From NCBI GenBank assembly GCA_000017645.1, contig CP000781.1:3273501-3337500 (forward strand): a stretch of 64,000 nt of DNA, in the 5' to 3' direction. Each line of letters opens with the position of its first letter. Position 1 is the first letter of the stretch. Below are positions 26,972 through 36,966 of the stretch, one piece after another. The position numbers and the translations under genes are program-made. This DNA is from Xanthobacter autotrophicus Py2. Lineage in GTDB: Bacteria; Pseudomonadota; Alphaproteobacteria; Rhizobiales; Xanthobacteraceae. The notes under the pieces are model-generated. The model was given only the letters and a program-made list of their open reading frames with translations, searched no databases and had not been told where the DNA came from.

Positions 26972-27202
26972 TCAAGCACGATCCATAGCGCTTTGTTCAA
27001 TTCGCCTTGGGGCGCGGCACTGCACACGATTCTTGTCGTCCCACGCCTCAAGCTCATCGACCCGGTAGAGAACCGCTTTGCCGATTTTTACGAACGACGG
27101 CCCTATTTTCATCACACGCCAATTCCGAAGTGTGCCAACGGAAACGCTGCCACGATAGCGTTCGGCTACTTCTTCTGGTGTGAGGAATGTGGTCTGTGAC
27201 AT
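26972..27202 (-). CDS. AlpA/excisionase-like helix-turn-helix protein
   Basis: A 76-residue protein with an HTH of the MerR-like/HTH_17 type: FLTPEEVAERYRGSVSVGTL, RNWRVMKIGPSFVKIGKAV, then YRVDELEAW. Such proteins are common in integrative elements as excisionases or regulators. The ATG at 27202 has a strong GAAGGAGG site. It is convergent with the IS5 remnant and lies upstream of nothing else on its strand. A perfect dyad at 27257-27278 sits in its promoter region. It marks the boundary between the stress-gene patchwork and the defence array. Confidence 0.8.
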   Translation of the reverse strand: MSQTTFLTPEEVAERYRGSVSVGTLRNWRVMKIGPSFVKIGKAVLYRVDELEAWDDKNRVQCRAPRRIEQSAMDRA

Positions 27203-27521
27203 ATGCCCTCCTTCAGCAAGAAAACCTGCCGCGGTCATTGTTGACGATCAAGCGCGAGACGCATTCCGAAATGCGTCTGTCATTGGAGAGGCATCGACGC
27301 GATGGCCGAGCTTCGATGGCGCACGCTCCTGCACGACCGAACATGAGCGCGCGCAAGTGGCCAGGGAAGTATCAATCTTCAGGCGTAGGGAACGCGGCTA
27401 GTCAGGGATATAAATAGGCGGGAAACTGCACGACGCCGACTGGGATGATCAGGCCGCGTGAGGGGCTGCTTGTCCCGCATGAACAGGATGGACGAGCCGG
27501 GAGCGCCGAATGGCAAGCCCG
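27203..27521. other. Spacer between the HTH gene and the defence array
   Basis: This 319-base gap contains the 22-base dyad listed separately and no gene I can support. The leftward transcripts of the defence operon run into it; I see no clear hairpin-plus-T-run terminator. Confidence 0.45.
27257..27278. promoter_or_regulatory. Perfect dyad upstream of the HTH gene
   Basis: AGACGCATT-CCGA-AATGCGTCT is a perfect 9-bp inverted repeat with a 4-base centre, 55 bases upstream of the HTH start codon. There is no T run on either side, so an operator (perhaps for autoregulation) is more likely than a terminator. Confidence 0.55.
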
Positions 27522-30500
27522 CTATTTATCGAGGTTCTTCTGTCGTGAAAATGCGGACAGATCGAGGGTCAATGCTTGCAGTGATCGCGTCGTTTCCACG
27601 TCGTGATGCGTCAGGAGATCGACAAGATCCTCTTGGTTCGGCTGTCCCAAAGCAAGGCGATAGAGCAGCCTCTGCGTCCTCAATTTCGCAAATCGATCAA
27701 TGTCGCGACTTTGGGGAAGCGCGAACAAATGTCGCTTTAGATCTGCGCCTTCCATCGCCCACCACGGGCTGAGGCCGGTTTTATCATTCGCGAATGCCTT
27801 GTCGGCGTCGCGTGCGATGATGTCCCACGGCGACGATGCTTGGCCTCGTGCTTGCGCAAGCGCTTGTTCACCTAGTTTTCGGGCGAGCGGTTGTCGGACA
27901 GTCAGTCCGCCGAAGCGCTGAACGCGGCCTTCTCGTTGCTCCAGGTCAACCGGGCTGGAACAAAGATCCCAGTGGCCGAGCCTGTCGCACCAACTATGAA
28001 AGTCGAGACCTTCCTGTCCGACAGAGGTTGTTGCCAGGACGTGGGGCCAGAACGGCGTGTTGAACGCGCTGCGGATTTCCTCAGAGCGCGCCGGTGGCGG
28101 TTCATTGACATCATGGTCCTGTCGATGCGCCTCTGTCTCGGCGCCCCCAAACGGCACCGCAGCGTGACAACGGATACGAATTTTGTCCTTCTTCTTCGCC
28201 CCCTTGAACCCGAAGGTGCCGACGTTCGCTGCGAGCGCCGTCGACAGATCCTCAATCAGCCCATCAGGGTTGACCTTGGATTTGCGCAGCCAAAAATGTT
28301 CGTCGAGGACGGCCTCCAGGCAGCCATCAACGCACGCATTCTGATATTTCTGCGTGGCGTCCTCGCCGGGCAAGACCGACCAGAAAACAGGGCGATCCAG
28401 ATAGGTGCGCAGCCGTGTCCAGCAGAAGCGTACGAGCCGCGCGAAATGCTGCTCCTGGAAATCGAAAAGGTCCGGAAGGTGGCGATAGAGTGCTCGGCCA
28501 GTCACGACGCCAGGGGCGCCGAGAGCCATATCCACCAAGGCGTCCAACTCCCACCGGCTTAGCCAGGTGATCGCCTCTGCCTCTTGGCGCTGTTTGAGCA
28601 ATGTTTGAAGTGTCGCATCCTTCTGTGCGACCCGGCCCCAGTTCTTCTGGACCACCGCGAACTCCCGCGCCAGCGGGGCCTTCTGCGCGTGCTCGATGGC
28701 AGCGAGGATCGCCCATGCTGGTTTGCGGCGTCGGTTGCTACGCGCATTCGGAGCATCCGGCGCGATCGTCGGGGGCAACGCCTGAATAATCTGCTGCCGT
28801 GCCCTGTCCCTGATCTGCTTCATCGCCGCCTTTCCCTTCACATCGAGCGGATCGACAGCGCGGATCAGGAAGGGGCTCGGGTGAAACAGGGCGAGCGTGG
28901 GCCCTTGGTTGGGCTTCGGATTTAGGTGGCGTTTCTTCCACGCGGCGGCGTAGGGAAGACTGCTTTTCCCAACGTATTTGCGCTCGACCTCTAGGCTGAC
29001 AAGGGCTGCCAGGCTTTGCGGCGTGGCCCTGAACCGGCTGAAGATCAGCATCTTGGGTGATTGCGTCACCTTCGCCCATGGGCCGGAAGGCGCCCACCAA
29101 GTCAGCGATGGCAACACCCATGGGAGCGCAAGGGCCTCCGTCGGCACAAGGTCGTTGAGGGCGCGGAGCTTGGCGCTTCCCCAACCGTCTTTGGGCGGCT
29201 TGAAGCAATTGGTGACTCCAAGCCGGGGGACGCTGCGCGTGGCTGGAAAATCTATGTCGCGAGAAATCAGGTATCGGTCCCCCAACGCTTGCGCAGGGAG
29301 AGGCACTGAAAGCCAGTAGCCGATCGCGCTGCCCGCGAGCTTGGGCGGCACATGGTCGGTGAAATGGCGATAGACGTCGAGATCGTGGGGCTCGATCCTT
29401 ACGGACGGCGGCGCAGGCTCTCCGGCATGGTCGGAAGCCGGACGCTCGGTCCGCGACATGAGCGGTGTGAGGAGCGCCTCGAGATGATGCTTGAGCGTTT
29501 GCGCCTCTTCGATCGCCGCCGTTCGGCTATCGGGTGGCAGGTGGCCGATCAAATGCAGGAGATCGCCAAAACGACGAAATTGGGTTTCAGCCTCAGCGCG
29601 TACAGCCGACCCGCCCAGAAATTCGATAATCTCGAAAAATTCGACATGAGGAGCAGCCCCAGCGCCGCTTTCCCAGCGCTCGGCATAGAAGCGATAGGGC
29701 GTGGCGGACAGGAGGAGGATCGGCGGCGGCGTCCCTCCATCTATTCCTGCCAGCAATTGACGCGCCAAGGGATTATCGGCGCCTGCGTCGAGCAGCTCGC
29801 GATAGCATTGGAACTCGTCGAAAATGACGAGATCGGGCGGGGCGGAATCCAAAGCGGCTTGAGCGAGCGCCTTCCGCATCCGGCCCAAGCTCTGGCCATG
29901 TTTGCTCGTATCGATCGCGTGCAGAATGTTTTCGCGGGCCGGCTTGCCAAATTCCGCGCGTAACGCTCGGCCATAAGCCGTCTTGAAGAGGGCGGAGACA
30001 TTGTCGAACTTGCCTTGAGCTTCCTCGCACGCCCATGGCCAGCCGGACGTTGCGCCATATTCGATATAGCCTTCCGGAAAGGCCGCGGTCAGGCCCGGGT
30101 ATAGTTCGTCCAACAGGAGCTTGATAAACGCGCGCTCGACAGCCTTTCCGCCGTAGAGGCGCTGCGAGCTGGAGAACGATGTGGTGGGTGTAAAGGCGTA
30201 GAGCCGCAGCTTTCCCTTCCGTTTTTCCTCGAACGGAATGAGACCGACCCGGTCGATGATGGAGAGTGCGTCCTTGGCGTCGTCCTTGTCGAGGAAGCGC
30301 AGCAGTTCGACCTTGTTCTGGTCCGCGACTTTGAGCCCGCTCGTAATATAATAGACCGTGAACTTACGCGCTTTGCCCGCCAACGCCGCAAGCGTATCTC
30401 GGGCGACGACGGTTTTTCCGAGGCCGACTTCGTCCGCAACAAGAAACCGGCGCAGTGGGTTGCATCCCGATAGGGCGGCAGTTGCAGCCTTGACCGTCGC

Positions 30501-30530
30501 GGCCTGGAAGGGTTTCGATCTTGCGCTCAT
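27522..30530 (-). CDS. Large SF2 (SNF2/DEAD-like) helicase, last gene of leftward array
   Basis: A 1002-residue superfamily 2 helicase-like protein. Walker A is VADEVGLGKT (residues 31-40), the DExx box is VIFDEFQCY (about 232), motif III is LLLSATPYR (about 273), and the C-terminal RecA lobe carries TSVGQEGLDFHSW and QREGRVQRFGG (about 865). Long inserts separate the lobes; no nuclease or methylase domain is recognised. It overlaps the phospholipase-D-like gene by four bases (ATGA), so the two are coupled. The helicase together with a PLD protein recalls helicase-PLD pairs in defence systems; nucleic-acid translocation is the likely role. Confidence 0.88.
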   Translation of the reverse strand: MSARSKPFQAATVKAATAALSGCNPLRRFLVADEVGLGKTVVARDTLAALAGKARKFTVYYITSGLKVADQNKVELLRFLDKDDAKDALSIIDRVGLIPFEEKRKGKLRLYAFTPTTSFSSSQRLYGGKAVERAFIKLLLDELYPGLTAAFPEGYIEYGATSGWPWACEEAQGKFDNVSALFKTAYGRALRAEFGKPARENILHAIDTSKHGQSLGRMRKALAQAALDSAPPDLVIFDEFQCYRELLDAGADNPLARQLLAGIDGGTPPPILLLSATPYRFYAERWESGAGAAPHVEFFEIIEFLGGSAVRAEAETQFRRFGDLLHLIGHLPPDSRTAAIEEAQTLKHHLEALLTPLMSRTERPASDHAGEPAPPSVRIEPHDLDVYRHFTDHVPPKLAGSAIGYWLSVPLPAQALGDRYLISRDIDFPATRSVPRLGVTNCFKPPKDGWGSAKLRALNDLVPTEALALPWVLPSLTWWAPSGPWAKVTQSPKMLIFSRFRATPQSLAALVSLEVERKYVGKSSLPYAAAWKKRHLNPKPNQGPTLALFHPSPFLIRAVDPLDVKGKAAMKQIRDRARQQIIQALPPTIAPDAPNARSNRRRKPAWAILAAIEHAQKAPLAREFAVVQKNWGRVAQKDATLQTLLKQRQEAEAITWLSRWELDALVDMALGAPGVVTGRALYRHLPDLFDFQEQHFARLVRFCWTRLRTYLDRPVFWSVLPGEDATQKYQNACVDGCLEAVLDEHFWLRKSKVNPDGLIEDLSTALAANVGTFGFKGAKKKDKIRIRCHAAVPFGGAETEAHRQDHDVNEPPPARSEEIRSAFNTPFWPHVLATTSVGQEGLDFHSWCDRLGHWDLCSSPVDLEQREGRVQRFGGLTVRQPLARKLGEQALAQARGQASSPWDIIARDADKAFANDKTGLSPWWAMEGADLKRHLFALPQSRDIDRFAKLRTQRLLYRLALGQPNQEDLVDLLTHHDVETTRSLQALTLDLSAFSRQKNLDK

Positions 30531-32335
30531 GAGGCAAGCTGGGTCCGCGCGATAGCCCAGATCTGAGCGAGTTCGTTTAAGTCAGCTCTCTCCGTTTCGC
30601 TCAGGTTTTCGCCGTGGGCGAGAAGCGCATCCACATAGGGCGCAAAATGGCGATCGACCCGGCCGAAGGCTTTGCGATCGCGTGCCCAAGCCGTGAGAAT
30701 ATCCTCCAACGTAAGGCGGTCATAACCCAGGCCTTGGGAGCGGTTGCCCCGCGATCCGGCATCGTCATCCCATGCGCCGCCGCCGACCGGAAGCGCGTCG
30801 CCGTCGAGCATCGCACGCATCCAGTCATGAAATGCGCGAAGCCCCATGTGGCTGGCCAGCGCGGCTAGATCCCGCTGCTCTTCGAGAGGCGGATCGACAG
30901 TGACCCGCTGCATCCACCGCAAATCGCCGTCTGGGCTGCTTATCCTGACCTGAATGAAGGCAGATTGAAGTGACAAGGGGATCGGTCCAAGACCGAGGCG
31001 GACGGCGTCGGTCGGCCAAGTCAGCAGGTCGCCATTTGCAGGTCCGGCGTGCAGCACATGGTCAGGGTAGGCGAGCGAAGGAACCGCCCGGGCATCGATC
31101 GAGAAGCATTCCCCGTCGCGGCGCAGAACCGGGTCCCAGGAGGCCATGAGCACCTTGCGCGACTCTTCCAGCGCATCGGCTGCACTCACGCTGCCCAGGT
31201 CTGCGGCGGCGAGTTCCTCTATGGTGACAGGCGTCGCTTTGCCGACTAGGAACGCCAGGCCGGAAGAGAACGCTTCGCCCGCCTCGAGTTCGACCATGAT
31301 TTCCGAGTTGCGCCCGGACCATGCCCTTTCGGTCGCATTGGCGCTTCCGACCCTCAAGATGGTCTTCTCGCCCGAGTGGAAGCAGAAGATCTTCGCATGG
31401 AGAGCAAGGGGCGCCGGCTCCACATCATCTTCGGCCACGGGTTCGTTGCCGCCGGGCAGAGCGAGCGTAGACTCGTCAGCGAGCACGTCTGGCGCCGCAT
31501 AGGCCAGGATTTTCGAGAAGCCGGTCAGCGATGTCCTGGACAGGCTGGCGATATCGGCAAGAGCCGGCATCGACGAAATCAGCGTTCTGGATTCAGCGGG
31601 CCCCCACTTGCCGGCCCTTTTTAGAAAGTCGGACGATAAGAACGGGCTGATGACCGTTATGCCGTTGATCGCGCCGGATGGCGGCTCCACTGGCAAGGGA
31701 ACGCCTTGGTCCAGCCCATTGAGGAGGCCGCGTAAGCGAAAGCCGTCGGGCGCATCCCACCAGATCGTCTCCAGCTGCTTCGAGATGTCATCGGCATCCT
31801 CGCGCGATGCGGAGCGTGCGAGAGTGCCTCCGAGCGCGCCGACGCCAGGGAGCCGAACCCGTCCCTTCGCGCGCTTTTCGCTGCCATCCAGCAAAACGCC
31901 AGCGTCGAGATCCTGAGATCGGGTGAGGTTCCGGCTGCCAATCCAGAGCTTCCAGCGCGTTTCCGCTTTGGGGCAGTTATAGGCGACCAGAGCAATCTTC
32001 GGATGCCAGCTGCGCTCTCGTTCATCGTAGGGTTGCTCGACGATGAACTGATCGAGGATGCCTGCGATACGGGGAAGCGCCACCGGGCGCGCGATCCTCC
32101 CGCGCTGGATGATGATCCTGACGTGATCGCGCAGCCTGTCTATCGCTTCGGCAAAATCGACCGCTGTTCCGCTGCCCTTGTCATTGTTGCGACCAATCAG
32201 GGCGAGCAACACTGCCGCGACCGCAGACAGGTCGACCGAGTAGGTCGCGAACAATGCGAGCTTGACCGTCTCCAATCGTCCAGGCCGCAGTTCGTCGAGG
32301 TATGGCTGGCCGTCCCAAGCCTGCCGATCGCTCAT
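30527..32335 (-). CDS. Phospholipase-D-fold nuclease-like protein
   Basis: A 602-residue protein with two degenerate HxK motifs: HPKIALVAYN followed by WIGSRNLT (residues about 111-138), and LHAKIFCFHSGEK followed by RVGSANAT (about 309-335). The pairing of HxK with GSxN is the PLD superfamily nuclease signature; the Asp of HKD is not obvious. Start at 32335 (MSDRQAW) overlaps the DUF6361 stop by four bases. In DISARM the PLD protein DrmC sits beside helicases, but I cannot tell by eye whether this one is a DrmC relative. Confidence 0.85.
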   Translation of the reverse strand: MSDRQAWDGQPYLDELRPGRLETVKLALFATYSVDLSAVAAVLLALIGRNNDKGSGTAVDFAEAIDRLRDHVRIIIQRGRIARPVALPRIAGILDQFIVEQPYDERERSWHPKIALVAYNCPKAETRWKLWIGSRNLTRSQDLDAGVLLDGSEKRAKGRVRLPGVGALGGTLARSASREDADDISKQLETIWWDAPDGFRLRGLLNGLDQGVPLPVEPPSGAINGITVISPFLSSDFLKRAGKWGPAESRTLISSMPALADIASLSRTSLTGFSKILAYAAPDVLADESTLALPGGNEPVAEDDVEPAPLALHAKIFCFHSGEKTILRVGSANATERAWSGRNSEIMVELEAGEAFSSGLAFLVGKATPVTIEELAAADLGSVSAADALEESRKVLMASWDPVLRRDGECFSIDARAVPSLAYPDHVLHAGPANGDLLTWPTDAVRLGLGPIPLSLQSAFIQVRISSPDGDLRWMQRVTVDPPLEEQRDLAALASHMGLRAFHDWMRAMLDGDALPVGGGAWDDDAGSRGNRSQGLGYDRLTLEDILTAWARDRKAFGRVDRHFAPYVDALLAHGENLSETERADLNELAQIWAIARTQLAS

Positions 32336-33549
32336 ACGACATCCTCCAGATCTCGCAGGAGCCGCTTCACATTTCCCCAGCGATAATGCAGCGGCTCGGC
32401 GCGACCATGTCGCTCGCCCTGCCATTCCATGCGCCGATCGACGCCGAATTGGTTGTTGGCGAGACGCGCACGATCATCCTTCCTGCTGACCTCCGCCCGC
32501 GCGTACACGTCGAGCAACGGCATCGGATCCTTGCCATTCGCCCGAACCCAGGCCGAAGTCTCCTTCAGAACCCCTTCAACCGCGGGCGGGAGGTGGCCGA
32601 TTTCGGCGAGAAACAGGTTCATATCCAGCCGAGCGGCCGGTCCGCCCCATTGCTCGACCGCGTCTTTCAGCGCGGCGCGATGTAAATTTGGCTGCGGCCG
32701 CTTGTCGCGCGTTTCCTTGAGTATCTCGACCTGGGCCGCATAAATCGCCCTGCCAATGGCCGACAGCGCCGCCGCCTGGCCGGTCCGCTTCAGCATGGCG
32801 GCTTCCTTGTCGGCGAGCGCGAGAATTTCGCCGTCCCAGCAGTGATCTGCCTCGTCGAGCGGCTTTCCAACCAGTTTCGACAAGAGCGAGGGCTCCCCTG
32901 GATCTGTCGGTGAGCGAACGGCGCGCAGTTTGGTCGCGAGATAGATCTGCTCCGGCGGTGAAAGCTCGAGCGTGAGTTTCCCTCCGCCATCCCAGTCGCC
33001 GGGGGCATCGATCAAGCCTGAGATGGGCCAGGCAACCGTCTCGAAGGGCTTCCCGTCATCGTCATGAAGCGTGCGCTTGCCGACCGCCGCCAAGAGCTTC
33101 GCCATATCCGGGCGGCTCCACGGCCGGCCATCCGGGCGGGTGCCGATCAGTCCCCACTTGGCGAGGGCTGTCCAATAGACATAGGCTGGCGGCTGGCTGA
33201 TCGCTCGGGGGAAGACGTCCCCGCCGATCACCCCATCTTTCTCTCCGCCCACGCCATCGACATATTTGAGACGGCCGGTCAGCTCGTGTTCGAGATCGGA
33301 AAAGGCTTGGCCAAAATCCTTGGGGACAGGGCGCTTCGTCCGCAGGCTTTGGTAAAGCCAGGGGATGAGAAGCGCGTAGCGCAGCCGTGTGTGCAGAACC
33401 GATGTGCCGGGGAAGAAGTGATCGGCATAGCGCTGGTGGACGATGAGGAACCCGACCTCATCGCGCACCCCCGCTGCGCCGCCGAACATCATCTGTTCGG
33501 CCTGGCCCAGCGCTTTGCGCGACAAAAAGGTGAACCCAAAAGATGACAC
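32332..33549 (-). CDS. DUF6361 family protein
   Basis: A 405-residue protein resembling DUF6361: early residues SRKALGQAEQMMF, the VHQRYADHFFPGTSVLHTRL segment and RYALLIPWLYQSL are typical. No catalytic motif is evident and the function is unknown. The GTG start at 33549 has a GGGGGAGG site. A 61-base gap separates it from the upstream helicase gene, the largest gap in the leftward operon, and it is coupled by overlap to the PLD gene, so DUF6361-PLD-helicase may be a module of its own. Confidence 0.8.
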   Translation of the reverse strand: MSSFGFTFLSRKALGQAEQMMFGGAAGVRDEVGFLIVHQRYADHFFPGTSVLHTRLRYALLIPWLYQSLRTKRPVPKDFGQAFSDLEHELTGRLKYVDGVGGEKDGVIGGDVFPRAISQPPAYVYWTALAKWGLIGTRPDGRPWSRPDMAKLLAAVGKRTLHDDDGKPFETVAWPISGLIDAPGDWDGGGKLTLELSPPEQIYLATKLRAVRSPTDPGEPSLLSKLVGKPLDEADHCWDGEILALADKEAAMLKRTGQAAALSAIGRAIYAAQVEILKETRDKRPQPNLHRAALKDAVEQWGGPAARLDMNLFLAEIGHLPPAVEGVLKETSAWVRANGKDPMPLLDVYARAEVSRKDDRARLANNQFGVDRRMEWQGERHGRAEPLHYRWGNVKRLLRDLEDVV

Positions 33550-33610
33550 GAAGCCTCCCCCAAGGCGTGATTAAACCTGCAGCTTAAGAATATTTCAGAG
33601 TCGAAAGACA

Positions 33611-36600
33611 TCATTCGCTACCAATAATTTTCAACCTCATAGCGCGGGTTTCGAGTAAATAGGTTTCAACCCCGGCAAGGAGATGCAAGCCTTCTTCGCC
33701 GATTGCTTGCCGCGATAGCCCGGGTTGCACGATGCGGACGTCGAACTCGAAGCGGTGATCTTGCCACCCGACCTTGAGTTTCTTGATGGCGGCGGCCGAG
33801 CCTTGCTCAATCCGAGAACTGAGGCCGCGGTCCCGGCGCATCTTTTCGCGCCTCAGCATATGTTGAAGCATACGGCCTGGCCGGTCGCGCCACCGAGCGG
33901 ATTTCTGAGCCTGGCCGCAAACCTCGTAGAGGTCGCTGAGACGCGCACCTGGCGTATCCGTCCCGGAATACTTGCAGTGATACAGGGTCACGGAAACGAC
34001 GCTGTCGGTGATGCGCAGCGCCACGACATCAGCGATCTCGCCTTTGCCATCATCGTCGAAGATCACATCATAGGGATCGGGGGCCGCCAGCAGCGTGTCG
34101 ATGACGAGACGCTGGACTGAGTCTGCGCGCTTACTCGTGCCTTGAGACTCGACGCGGATATTGGCCTTCGACCAATCCCAGGCTTCGATCTTGTCGGATG
34201 GGTAGGGCTCGATCGTTTCGCCTTCGGGCAGAGTGTAGAGATGGCTGTAGATGAGCAGCGAGCCATCGCCGAAGTCGATTTGTGGCGAATCCTCGCCGAA
34301 GGATTCGGACAGCGTCTGCATCTTGCTGCCGACCTTGATCGTCGCCTTGGGACCGGCGCGCTGGGGGTAGCGGGCATGCCCATCGCTGAAGACGATCTCG
34401 AACTCGGCCGTGTGGTCATCGCTCCGCACGGCGAAGCGCAACGGTCCGGAACGAGCGTTATCGAGCAACTCGATATCGCATTCCGCGAAGGTTACGGGCT
34501 CATCGCCGAACGAGATCTCGATCCGCTCCTCAAACTGCGTGATCAAAGATTCAGGCCAATGGATCGCCACGGGTGGAACAGCCGGGCGCTGGCTGATCTG
34601 GTGGGGGCGCATCGCGCTCTTGAAGACGCCGTCGGTCGTGATGCTGGGATCGTTCACCGTGCGACCGACATCCTGGCACCAGTCCACCCAGTCGGTCAGG
34701 TCATGGACCTTGGCGCTGGACCAGAACTTGCCCTTCGCCGAGCATCCGCGTGAGGCCGGCACGCCGTCGAGAAAACCAGTGGCGAAGATGTTGTTCTTGA
34801 TCCGCGACTGGGATTTCGCGCTGTCGAGGCCGTCGGCGACGTCCACGCCCATATACATGGAATAGCGGACGCCGCGCCCCTGATGGTGGGTGAGGCCGAG
34901 GTTCCGCAGGATGAGCCGCTTGAACCCGTGGAGGCTGCGGAACACTTCCTCGCCTTCTACGCGGCGGGTCGTATCGCCGCAAACCGCCTTTGCCAGGCGG
35001 TCGAACGGCCCCTTGGCGGAACTGCTGATGTAGAGCAGGCCACTTGCCTGATCCCAGTGGAGCATGTGCAGATCCCAGGTGACGTTTACCGCCTGCTGCG
35101 CCGAGGTCCAGCGCGCCTGTTCCTCCGCCCGAGTCACGAAGATCGCGACCCGTTGATGCGGGTTCAGTTTCATGCCGAGATAGACGCCGGGATTGTAGAG
35201 TTCCTCCGCGCGAAACGGATCCCAAGCATCACAGGACGTCCGGTAAAGGACCGCGTTCATTTTCGGCTCGAGGGTCTGGAGCGGAATGTCGATCAGATCC
35301 CCCGAAAAGCCCTTGAACATCTCGGCGCGGCGAACCTGGCGTTCGATCTTGGCCGAACTGAGCGCCTCTACCAGCGCGTTCCAGTCGGCGTCCTCGGCGT
35401 AGAGCTTGGCCAGCGAACGATCAACATCGTCGATGCCGGTATTGGCGATCACCGTCGCATCACCCAGGGTTGGGTCCTGGCGGGTAAAGCGGCCGACGAA
35501 CTGGATCGTCACCGCCACGCTCTTGTGATGATCGTGCAATGCAGCGATCTTCAGCTCGGGCAGGTCAAAGCCCTCGCCGAGCATGTCGACACATACGATA
35601 ATCCGGCTCTCAAAGCGGCGTAGCGCTGCCAGATTTTCACGTCGCTCCTTCAGCGATTGCTGGCTGTGGACGATGACTGGTCGACAGTCCGGATAGGCCG
35701 CCGCATAGAGGCTATGCAGGTGCTTGGCGCGTTCGATCGTGCTGCAACGGGCCATAGCCAGATGATTGAGGCCGGCGTCCAGGTCCGAGTCAAGTACTTC
35801 GCCGAGTTTGTCGATGATCGCCTGGTCGGCATCGGGTTGATCGAGTCCGAATACGGCCTCGAAGCGGATCGGCTTGAAATAGCCTTCCTGCTGCGCCTTC
35901 TTCAGTGGGTAGGTGTAGATGAACTCCCCATCGACGCGGCCTCCATCCTCACGAAACGGGGTGGCTGTGAACTGGATCACCGGAATGGGCGGCTCGTGCT
36001 CAACGAAGAGCCCGCGAAAGGACTTCCAAGTCCGTGCCCCGATGTGATGTGCCTCGTCGATAAAGAGTGCGGAGGCACGGGCCGCCATCCGTTCCTGCAC
36101 CGGCGCCTCCGCGCGGCCCGCGATCTGCATCGTGGTGACGACGACATTGGCGCTGTCGAAGATTTCATCGACTTCGGCCTCGCTCGCCGGAATGTGCGAG
36201 AGCCGCATGACCAAAGGGAAGGCTGCGGTCTCATCGAGACATTTCTGCTGTTTCAGGACGCCGAAGGTCTCGAATTTGCCCGCGATCTGCTCACGCAGAG
36301 CGTCGGTGGGGACCACCACCAGCAGGCGCTCGAACCGCCGTTTGGCATTGAGCGCCAGCATTGTCTCGGTCTTGCCCGTGCCCGTCGGCATGACGATGGT
36401 GGCCGGGTCCGTCGATCGTGTCGCATGGGCAAGCGCGGCGTGAAGCGCGCCGATCTGGGGACGCCGCAAGCCAGGCTGCGCCGGCTGACCGTCCGCCGCG
36501 GCTCGTCCCTCGCGCAGATGTATCGCGTCGATCCAGGACGCGGAGACCGCCTTCAGACGCTCGGCGCGTGCGGAACGATCCAGCGTGTCGATGCTGGTCG

Positions 36601-36952
36601 GCGGTGCATTCATCCACCGGCCTTCACCCAGTTCGAGCGCATCGGCGATCCGTTCCGGATCCGTTGCGCCGGGCACAAGGAGAACGAGATCGGCTTCCAA
36701 TGGCGTCGCCGTCTTCGCACTGATGATCTTCAGAATCTCGCCGGATTCCAAGGTCGTCTCGTGACCATTGACGCGGCGGATGGCGAAGGGCCGCAGCCGG
36801 CATCGCACCCTCAGCGTCGGAACCACCAACTGGCGCACGGGGCTTCCCAGCACTTTGCCATCAATGGCAAGCCGAGCCGGCAGCAGGAGTTCGACCTCGG
36901 GATTGAAGAGATCGTCCTGATTGGGGCCGGCGGGGCGCTTGCGGGAGGCCAT
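33611..36952 (-). CDS. SF2 DEAH helicase with possible C-terminal restriction-like domain
   Basis: A 1113-residue protein. The type III/I-restriction-like helicase core has MPTGTGKTE (residues 188-196), FIDEAHH (297-303), IQFTATPFR, VDMLGEGFDLP and QFVGRFTRQDP. Near the C-terminus, around residues 968-990, the pattern GEIADVVAL ... VTLYHCKYS resembles the D-(E)xK core of a restriction-endonuclease fold, which would make this a helicase-nuclease. That domain call is by eye and weak. The ATG at 36952 has a GGAGGG site 14 bases after the AddA-like stop. Third gene of the leftward operon. Confidence 0.85.
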   Translation of the reverse strand: MASRKRPAGPNQDDLFNPEVELLLPARLAIDGKVLGSPVRQLVVPTLRVRCRLRPFAIRRVNGHETTLESGEILKIISAKTATPLEADLVLLVPGATDPERIADALELGEGRWMNAPPTSIDTLDRSARAERLKAVSASWIDAIHLREGRAAADGQPAQPGLRRPQIGALHAALAHATRSTDPATIVMPTGTGKTETMLALNAKRRFERLLVVVPTDALREQIAGKFETFGVLKQQKCLDETAAFPLVMRLSHIPASEAEVDEIFDSANVVVTTMQIAGRAEAPVQERMAARASALFIDEAHHIGARTWKSFRGLFVEHEPPIPVIQFTATPFREDGGRVDGEFIYTYPLKKAQQEGYFKPIRFEAVFGLDQPDADQAIIDKLGEVLDSDLDAGLNHLAMARCSTIERAKHLHSLYAAAYPDCRPVIVHSQQSLKERRENLAALRRFESRIIVCVDMLGEGFDLPELKIAALHDHHKSVAVTIQFVGRFTRQDPTLGDATVIANTGIDDVDRSLAKLYAEDADWNALVEALSSAKIERQVRRAEMFKGFSGDLIDIPLQTLEPKMNAVLYRTSCDAWDPFRAEELYNPGVYLGMKLNPHQRVAIFVTRAEEQARWTSAQQAVNVTWDLHMLHWDQASGLLYISSSAKGPFDRLAKAVCGDTTRRVEGEEVFRSLHGFKRLILRNLGLTHHQGRGVRYSMYMGVDVADGLDSAKSQSRIKNNIFATGFLDGVPASRGCSAKGKFWSSAKVHDLTDWVDWCQDVGRTVNDPSITTDGVFKSAMRPHQISQRPAVPPVAIHWPESLITQFEERIEISFGDEPVTFAECDIELLDNARSGPLRFAVRSDDHTAEFEIVFSDGHARYPQRAGPKATIKVGSKMQTLSESFGEDSPQIDFGDGSLLIYSHLYTLPEGETIEPYPSDKIEAWDWSKANIRVESQGTSKRADSVQRLVIDTLLAAPDPYDVIFDDDGKGEIADVVALRITDSVVSVTLYHCKYSGTDTPGARLSDLYEVCGQAQKSARWRDRPGRMLQHMLRREKMRRDRGLSSRIEQGSAAAIKKLKVGWQDHRFEFDVRIVQPGLSRQAIGEEGLHLLAGVETYLLETRAMRLKIIGSE

Positions 36953-36966
36953 CGTGTCTCCCTCCG

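Noticed and set aside
27522..32335. Dpd deazapurine DNA modification system
   Set aside because: Dpd also has helicases and a PLD protein, but no tRNA-guanine-transglycosylase-like DpdA or preQ0 synthesis gene occurs in the window.
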